From: Actinomadura meyerae
GTDB lineage: Bacteria > Actinomycetota > Actinomycetes > Streptosporangiales > Streptosporangiaceae
Direction of reading: 5' to 3'
NCBI RefSeq assembly: GCF_900188445.1
Contig: NZ_FZOR01000064.1
Location: 1 to 34,437 of the forward strand
DNA: 34,437 bases
The translations under genes and the position numbers were made by a program. Below are positions 30,256 through 34,437 of this stretch, one piece after another; positions within the stretch are counted from its first letter, which is position 1; every line of letters starts with the position of its first letter. The notes beneath the pieces are model-generated. The model had not been told where the DNA came from, ran no database searches, and saw nothing but the letters and a program-made list of their open reading frames with translations.

Positions 30256-33200
30256 TCACGGCCGCGGGATGTCCTCCTTCCAGTGCCGGATCACGTCGAC
30301 GATCTGGTCCGCCAGTTCCGGCACGAGGGTGATCTCCACGTCCTTCGCGAAGAGGCACTGCGCGACGTGGGATCGAAAGTCCCTCTGATCAGTGGGCCTG
30401 CGCCAGAAGTCGCGGCGGTGTGTCATCCGCACCGCCAGCTCGATCACCTTCGTGACGATGTCACGCAACTGCTGGTCGGTCTCCGGCTGGACGACCCCGT
30501 CCCGTGCCGTCGCCTCCAGCAGCACCCCGTAGATGGCCTGTTCGGGCGGGGACAGCGGGTCGTCGTCCTGCGCGGGACGGTCGGCGCGCAGCTCCGCCAC
30601 GAGGTCGGTCAGCAGTGCGGCCTGCTGCTCCCAGTCGTCGGCGTACTCGCGCAGGATCTCTTCGAGCCGTTCGCTGAGCAGGCGGTAGCGGCGCGGGTCC
30701 CTGCCCCGGTTGACCTCGATGTGGTCGCGGACGGCGTGCTCCATCTCCGAGGCGCGGGTCCGCGCGCCGGGCAGCGCGGCGACCTTCTCCTCGAAGTCGT
30801 CGGCGGTCAGCGACACCGGTGGCAGCTTCTCGTCGATGCCGAGCGACCGCAGGTGCTCGTCGATGAGGTCGCGGACCTTCGCGCCGTAGGCGGAGGGATC
30901 GAAGTCGCCGCCGTCGACGCGGTAGCGCCGCCGGGCCCGCATGGCGATCTCCGCGTACAGCGTGGCGTCGGGCAGGTACGGGCTGACGATCGGCTCGGGG
31001 AGGATGACGTCGATTGTGGTGAGGAACCGCTTCAGCTCGGCCTCGAACCGGTCGAACCGTGCCCCCTCCTCCAGCGACAGGACGCAGTTCTCCAGGGTGC
31101 CGCCGGACGGTTCGACCCCCTTCTCGGTGAACAGGGCCCGCAGCCTGCGCCGCATGGGGTCGAGCTTGGCGACCTCTTCCCGCAGGTCGTACAGGACGCC
31201 GTCGACGTCCTCGGCCGCGTACGCCTTGAGCGCTTCGGCGAGGTGGTTGGCGACGCCGTAGTAGTCGACGACGTAGCCGCATTTCTTGCCCTCGGCCGGA
31301 CGGTTGACGCGGGCGACGGCCTGGAGCAGCTCGGCCTCCTTCAGCGACCGGTCGATGTAGAGGACCTGCTCGATCGGCGCGTCGAACCCGGTGAGCAGCA
31401 TCGACTTCACGAGCAGGAAGCCGATCGGCCTGTCGCCCTCGCCGAGGTCGTCCGGGAACGGCTTCTTGAACGCCTCGACGCGCTCTTCCTGGCGGCGCTT
31501 GTCGGTCCATTCGGCGAAGCGGGCCTCGTCGTCGTCCGTCCCCGGGGAGATGACCGGGACGAAGTCCATGGCGCGCAGCAGCGCGAGCTTCTTGTGGGCC
31601 TGCACCAGAACGACCTGGCGCGGGGTCAGCTCGTCCAGCGGGACGCCGAGCAGGCGGGACGGGACGTTCTCCGCCTCCGCGACGAGCCGGTCCCGCGCCT
31701 TGATCAGCGCCTCGCGGTACCGGATCGTCGCCTCCCTGCTGTTAGCGACGACCTGCGCCTTGAACCCGCCGGGCAGCACCCCGGCGACGTAGTGGCGCAG
31801 CATGTGCCGGGCCTTGGCCTCGATCAGCTCCTCCGCTTCGAGGACGTCGCCCCGGGTCGCGTACCGGCGCTGGAGCTCCTCGCGCTCCTTGTCGGTCCGC
31901 TCGGCGAACATGTCCTCGAAGACCTCGTCGAGGTCGCGGCCGTCGCGGACGGCGCCCTTGACGGTGTTGCCCTCGTAGAAGATCCGCACGACGGCGCCGT
32001 CCCGCTCGGCGTCGGCGAGCAGGTAGCGGTCGATGACCGGGCCGAAGATCTGGCTCGTCTTCTTCTTCTTGCCCATGATGATCGGCGTGCCGGTGAAGCC
32101 GATCCGGGCGCAGTTCGGCAGCGCTTCGAGCAGGTTCATGTGCAGGCGGGAGCCGTGCGACCGGTGCGCCTCGTCGATGAGCACGACGACCGACTCCGCG
32201 GTGTTCAGCTCGCCGAGTGACGGGGCCGACTCGCTCAGCTCGCCGTCGGCCTTCCGCGCGGCGACATCCTGCTGCTTCTGGATCATCACGGCGACGATGC
32301 CCGGCCCGTCCTCGGACAGCAGCCGCTTGGCCCTCTTGACGCTCTTGGCCTCCTGCACTTCCTCGCCGGTCAGCCTGAGCGTCTTGGAGAGCTGCTGCTG
32401 CAGTTGCGTCCGGTCGGTGACCAGGACGACCTTCACGTCGGCGAGTTCGTCGATCGACCGCATCCGCCGGACGAGGAACGTCATCGTGAGGCTCTTGCCC
32501 GAGCCCTGCGTGTGCCAGATGACGCCGCCGCGCTCGTCACGCTCGCCGTTCGCCGGTTTCGTCTCGCCCGTCAGCAGCCGGTCGAGGGCGCGTTCCACCG
32601 CGCGGTACTGCTGGTAGCGCGGCGCGGCCTTGATGCGGGTTCCGTCGTCGAGCGTCATGAACGTGACGTAGTCGTGGACGATCTGCAGCAGGCGTTCCGG
32701 ATACAGCACCACCGCGGCCAGGCGGTTCTGCTCGGTCACGGACTTCTCATCGCATCCGAGCCCGGCCGCGATCTCCGCGTCCGTCCTCGGGTACGGGTCG
32801 TGCCACGGCATGTAGTGCTCGGGCCCGGCGGTGAACGTCCCGAGCCTCGCGCGTTCGCCGCAGGTCGCGACCGTCAACTGGACGGTGTGGAACAGCTTGC
32901 GGTTGCCCGCCGGCGTCCGGGTGTTCCGCTGCCCGGCGTAGCCGCGGATGTCCTGGACGGCCCTGGTGATCGCGTCGCCGCGGCCCGGCTTCTTGCACTC
33001 GACGACGACCAGGGGGATGCCGTTCACGAACAGCACTTCGTCGGGGACGATGTGCTTGCGTCCCTGCGTGCCGGGGACGTCCACCCGGAACTGGGAGACG
33101 ACGACGAAGTCGTTGCGCCCCCAGTGCTTCCAGTCGATGAAGTGGACGCGCTGGTCACGGCCGCCGTCCCACCCGTCCACGCCGGGCACGGCCACGCCGG

Positions 33201-33513
33201 AGACAAGGAGGTCGGTCGCCTTCTCGTTGGCCTCCAGCAGCCCGGCCGCACCGACCCGCGTCAGCTCGGACACCGCCTGCGAGACACGCTCGTCGTCCAG
33301 CCACGGCCGCCCGTCCGGGCCCAGATTGATGTCCCGGATCGCCTCCCGCAGCCGCGCCTCCAGGAGCACCTCGGCGAACGACTCGCGTTCGGAGGCCGCC
33401 GGGTCCGTCGGCGTGAACGCCCCAGCCGGAGCCCCGGCCAGGACCGTCCAGCCCATATCGCCGAGCTGATCAAGGAGCGGCTTCTCGACCTGCAGATACT
33501 CGGGCCCGGACAA
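30256..33513 (-). CDS. hsdR: Type I restriction enzyme subunit R
   Basis: 1085 aa, the full HsdR size. The nuclease core PD-(D/E)xK is visible as D158...E172-C-K174 (HIVPDEVLFVNGIPLVVVEC then KK). The helicase motifs follow: HTQGSGKS (334-341, Walker A), LIDEAH (445-450) and IGFTGTP (471-477), then SMLLTGFDAPIEQVLYIDRS and LLQAVARVNRP (motifs V-VI). The long C-terminal part would bind HsdM. HsdR needs HsdM and HsdS for site recognition and cleavage, but neither is in this window, and upstream on the same strand lie DUF397 and DUF5753 genes instead. The next gene is a YgjP-like peptidase. The missing partners may be elsewhere or the subunit may be orphaned. Confidence 0.95.
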   Translation of the reverse strand: MSGPEYLQVEKPLLDQLGDMGWTVLAGAPAGAFTPTDPAASERESFAEVLLEARLREAIRDINLGPDGRPWLDDERVSQAVSELTRVGAAGLLEANEKATDLLVSGVAVPGVDGWDGGRDQRVHFIDWKHWGRNDFVVVSQFRVDVPGTQGRKHIVPDEVLFVNGIPLVVVECKKPGRGDAITRAVQDIRGYAGQRNTRTPAGNRKLFHTVQLTVATCGERARLGTFTAGPEHYMPWHDPYPRTDAEIAAGLGCDEKSVTEQNRLAAVVLYPERLLQIVHDYVTFMTLDDGTRIKAAPRYQQYRAVERALDRLLTGETKPANGERDERGGVIWHTQGSGKSLTMTFLVRRMRSIDELADVKVVLVTDRTQLQQQLSKTLRLTGEEVQEAKSVKRAKRLLSEDGPGIVAVMIQKQQDVAARKADGELSESAPSLGELNTAESVVVLIDEAHRSHGSRLHMNLLEALPNCARIGFTGTPIIMGKKKKTSQIFGPVIDRYLLADAERDGAVVRIFYEGNTVKGAVRDGRDLDEVFEDMFAERTDKEREELQRRYATRGDVLEAEELIEAKARHMLRHYVAGVLPGGFKAQVVANSREATIRYREALIKARDRLVAEAENVPSRLLGVPLDELTPRQVVLVQAHKKLALLRAMDFVPVISPGTDDDEARFAEWTDKRRQEERVEAFKKPFPDDLGEGDRPIGFLLVKSMLLTGFDAPIEQVLYIDRSLKEAELLQAVARVNRPAEGKKCGYVVDYYGVANHLAEALKAYAAEDVDGVLYDLREEVAKLDPMRRRLRALFTEKGVEPSGGTLENCVLSLEEGARFDRFEAELKRFLTTIDVILPEPIVSPYLPDATLYAEIAMRARRRYRVDGGDFDPSAYGAKVRDLIDEHLRSLGIDEKLPPVSLTADDFEEKVAALPGARTRASEMEHAVRDHIEVNRGRDPRRYRLLSERLEEILREYADDWEQQAALLTDLVAELRADRPAQDDDPLSPPEQAIYGVLLEATARDGVVQPETDQQLRDIVTKVIELAVRMTHRRDFWRRPTDQRDFRSHVAQCLFAKDVEITLVPELADQIVDVIRHWKEDIPRP

Positions 33514-33615
33514 CGGCGTCCCCCGTTCACGTCATCGGCGGCTCACGGTGACCCCATCATTCCGCTCCGGCGTCCCCACGGGCCACGGAAATCTCAAGCA
33601 GGCCGACATTTGCCA

Positions 33616-33810
33616 CTAGAGGCCAAGCTCCCCGCGCTTCACGCGCACCAGCAGCCCGGCGAACGCCTCCCGCCCGAACACCAGCCGCGCCCCCTCCGGA
33701 TCCTTGGAGTCCCGCACCCACACCCGGCCGACCGACTCCGCCAACTCGACACACGCAGGATCACTGTCGCCGCCGCTGTGGGAGCTCTTACGCCACTCGA
33801 TCATCCACAT
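33616..33810 (-). CDS. DUF397 protein
   Basis: 64 aa and complete: MIEWRKSSHSGGDSDPACVE, LAESVGRVWVRDSKDPEG and VFGREAFAGLLVRVKRGEL give the full family pattern, in contrast to the fragment at 1081-1194. The start overlaps the end of the DUF5753 regulator gene by 23 bp, the usual arrangement of this pair. DUF397 proteins are thought to act with the HTH partner as Scr1-type regulator or toxin-antitoxin-like pairs in actinobacteria. Confidence 0.9.
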   Translation of the reverse strand: MWMIEWRKSSHSGGDSDPACVELAESVGRVWVRDSKDPEGARLVFGREAFAGLLVRVKRGELGL

Positions 33811-34347
33811 ATGCCCTCATCGTCCGTTCGATCAGGCTCCGAGAGTCGTCCTTCGACAGCGCCACAGCACCGATCTGGGCGAATCGAATCGAGAGCGCGG
33901 CGATCTCATCTCCGCCTTCGATCAGCCGTCCGCCGAGCTGGGCACCGACGTACGCCACTTCCCTGGAGCCTACTCGGAGTATCTGGATCGCCCCATCATG
34001 CCCGGGATGTCGCCCCGCCGACCGGGGAACGATACGAACGGCCGTCCTCGGCAAGCGACCGACTTCAATGAGGTAAGCGAGTTGTTCAGCCATCACCTCG
34101 GGACTGCCGACGTGGCACTCCAACACCTCTTGGTCCAGCAAGACCCAGAGGTAAGGCGGCTCATCCTTGGCGAGGATCTCCTGTCGCTTCAAGCGCGCCT
34201 CGGTCTCTGTCGCGATGTCCACCTTCGGATCGCTGTCGGCGACCAGGGCGCGCATGTACGCCTCGGTTTGCAGTAGGGCCGGGACGGTCTTGCCGTGGTA
34301 GACCTCGATGTTCGTGGCTCCGCGTTCGTACTGGAGGTACTGCTTGG
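33788..34347 (-). pseudogene. 3' exon of a DUF5753 (Scr1-type) HTH regulator interrupted by a group II intron
   Basis: The reading frame from the intron boundary (about 34347) to TAG/TGA at 33788 encodes the DUF5753 domain: YLQYERGATNIEVYHGKTVP, ALLQTEAYMRALVADSD, then LDQEVLECHVGSPEVM and AVRIVPRSAG. In normal members an XRE-type HTH of about 80-100 residues precedes this; here the sequence upstream is intron domain VI and V, not HTH. An ATG at 34366 lies inside the intron stem and is not a natural start. The 5' exon with the HTH should lie beyond the window. If the intron splices, the gene may still be functional. The DUF397 gene overlaps its end. Confidence 0.7.
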
Positions 34348-34437
34348 TCGGGTAGCGGGGACGCATTACTGCGTCCCCGCCCCCTCAGAACCGTGCGTGC
34401 CATTCGTCACGGCACACGGCTCAAGCAGATCCAAGCG
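34348..34437 (-). mobile_element. 3' end of a group II intron (domains V and VI), running off the window
   Basis: On the minus strand 34422-34388 (35 nt) folds as domain V: GAGCCGT pairs with ACGGTTC, a 2-nt CG bulge, then GTGCC pairs with GGCAC around a 9-nt loop. This is the catalytic hairpin of group II introns. It is followed by CTGAGGGGGCGGG-type linker and an 11-bp hairpin at 34380-34355 (domain VI; no bulged A is obvious), then CTACCCGAC, a typical intron end. The exact 3' splice point may be a base or two off. The maturase gene would lie beyond base 34437. Confidence 0.8.

Noticed and set aside
29914..32220. 768-aa plus-strand open frame antisense to hsdR
   Set aside because: HsdR motifs on the opposite strand are decisive; the frame has no domain content.
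1..34437. CRISPR array
   Set aside because: The tandem repeats present (12-18 bp, without unique spacers) are minisatellite-like, not repeat-spacer arrays.

Overview
The window is GC-rich throughout, with tightly packed genes, frequent GTG/TTG starts and many 4-bp ATGA/GTGA overlaps. Together with actinobacteria-restricted families (DUF397, DUF5753 regulators, the DUF574-type methyltransferase, DUF6194, a double-MerR TioE-like regulator, KstR2/FadD3-type lipid genes) this points to a filamentous actinobacterium, probably of the Streptosporangiales/Thermomonosporaceae kind. That placement is inference; no rRNA or tRNA gene is present to anchor it.

Layout. 1-1200: decayed DNA with the tail of a possible transposase, a strong hairpin and remnants of a helix-turn-helix gene and a DUF397 gene. 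1309-4175: a secreted phosphodiester glycosidase behind a PHO-box-like repeat, a NYN/LOTUS RNA-binding nuclease and a TioE-like regulator. 4239-7677: DUF6194 protein, SAM methyltransferase, then a coupled kinase/DUF7064-7065 pair. 8125-12680: a five-gene operon that is the centrepiece. 12841-16422: two coupled acyl-CoA dehydrogenases behind a KstR2-like operator and a convergent FadD3-like CoA ligase. 16599-21855: secreted M19-like hydrolase, a tiny secreted protein, SDR/TetR pair with a clear operator, and small membrane or enzyme genes. 21852-25622: HEAT-repeat protein, coiled-coil protein and secreted HNH nuclease. 26038-29426: a small protein, a membrane receptor-regulator (HTH + TM + periplasmic-binding domain) and a frameshifted membrane protein. 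29482-34437: YgjP-like metallopeptidase, HsdR without HsdM/HsdS, a DUF397 gene and a DUF5753 regulator cut by the 3' end of a group II intron that runs off the window.

The operon at 8125-12680 encodes a membrane/coiled-coil protein ending in a catalytically dead E2-like (UEV/RWD) domain, a JAMM deubiquitinase-like peptidase with an intact HxH...SxxD motif, an E2-like protein with a candidate catalytic Cys, a 64-residue protein ending in Gly, and a ThiF/E1-like adenylyltransferase with paired CxxC zinc sites. The genes overlap or nearly abut, so a prokaryotic ubiquitin-like conjugation pathway is the best reading: E1 activates a small modifier (the 64-aa protein is the leading candidate), E2 transfers it, and the JAMM enzyme processes or removes it, perhaps at the membrane through the first protein. 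No E3, cyclase or other effector gene is obvious nearby, so its biological role (defence or housekeeping) cannot be told from sequence alone.

The lipid block looks like part of a sterol-side-product (HIP/propionate-ring) or related acyl-CoA catabolic pathway. The right end looks like a mobile/defence region, with a restriction subunit, Scr1-type regulator/DUF397 pair and a retroelement.
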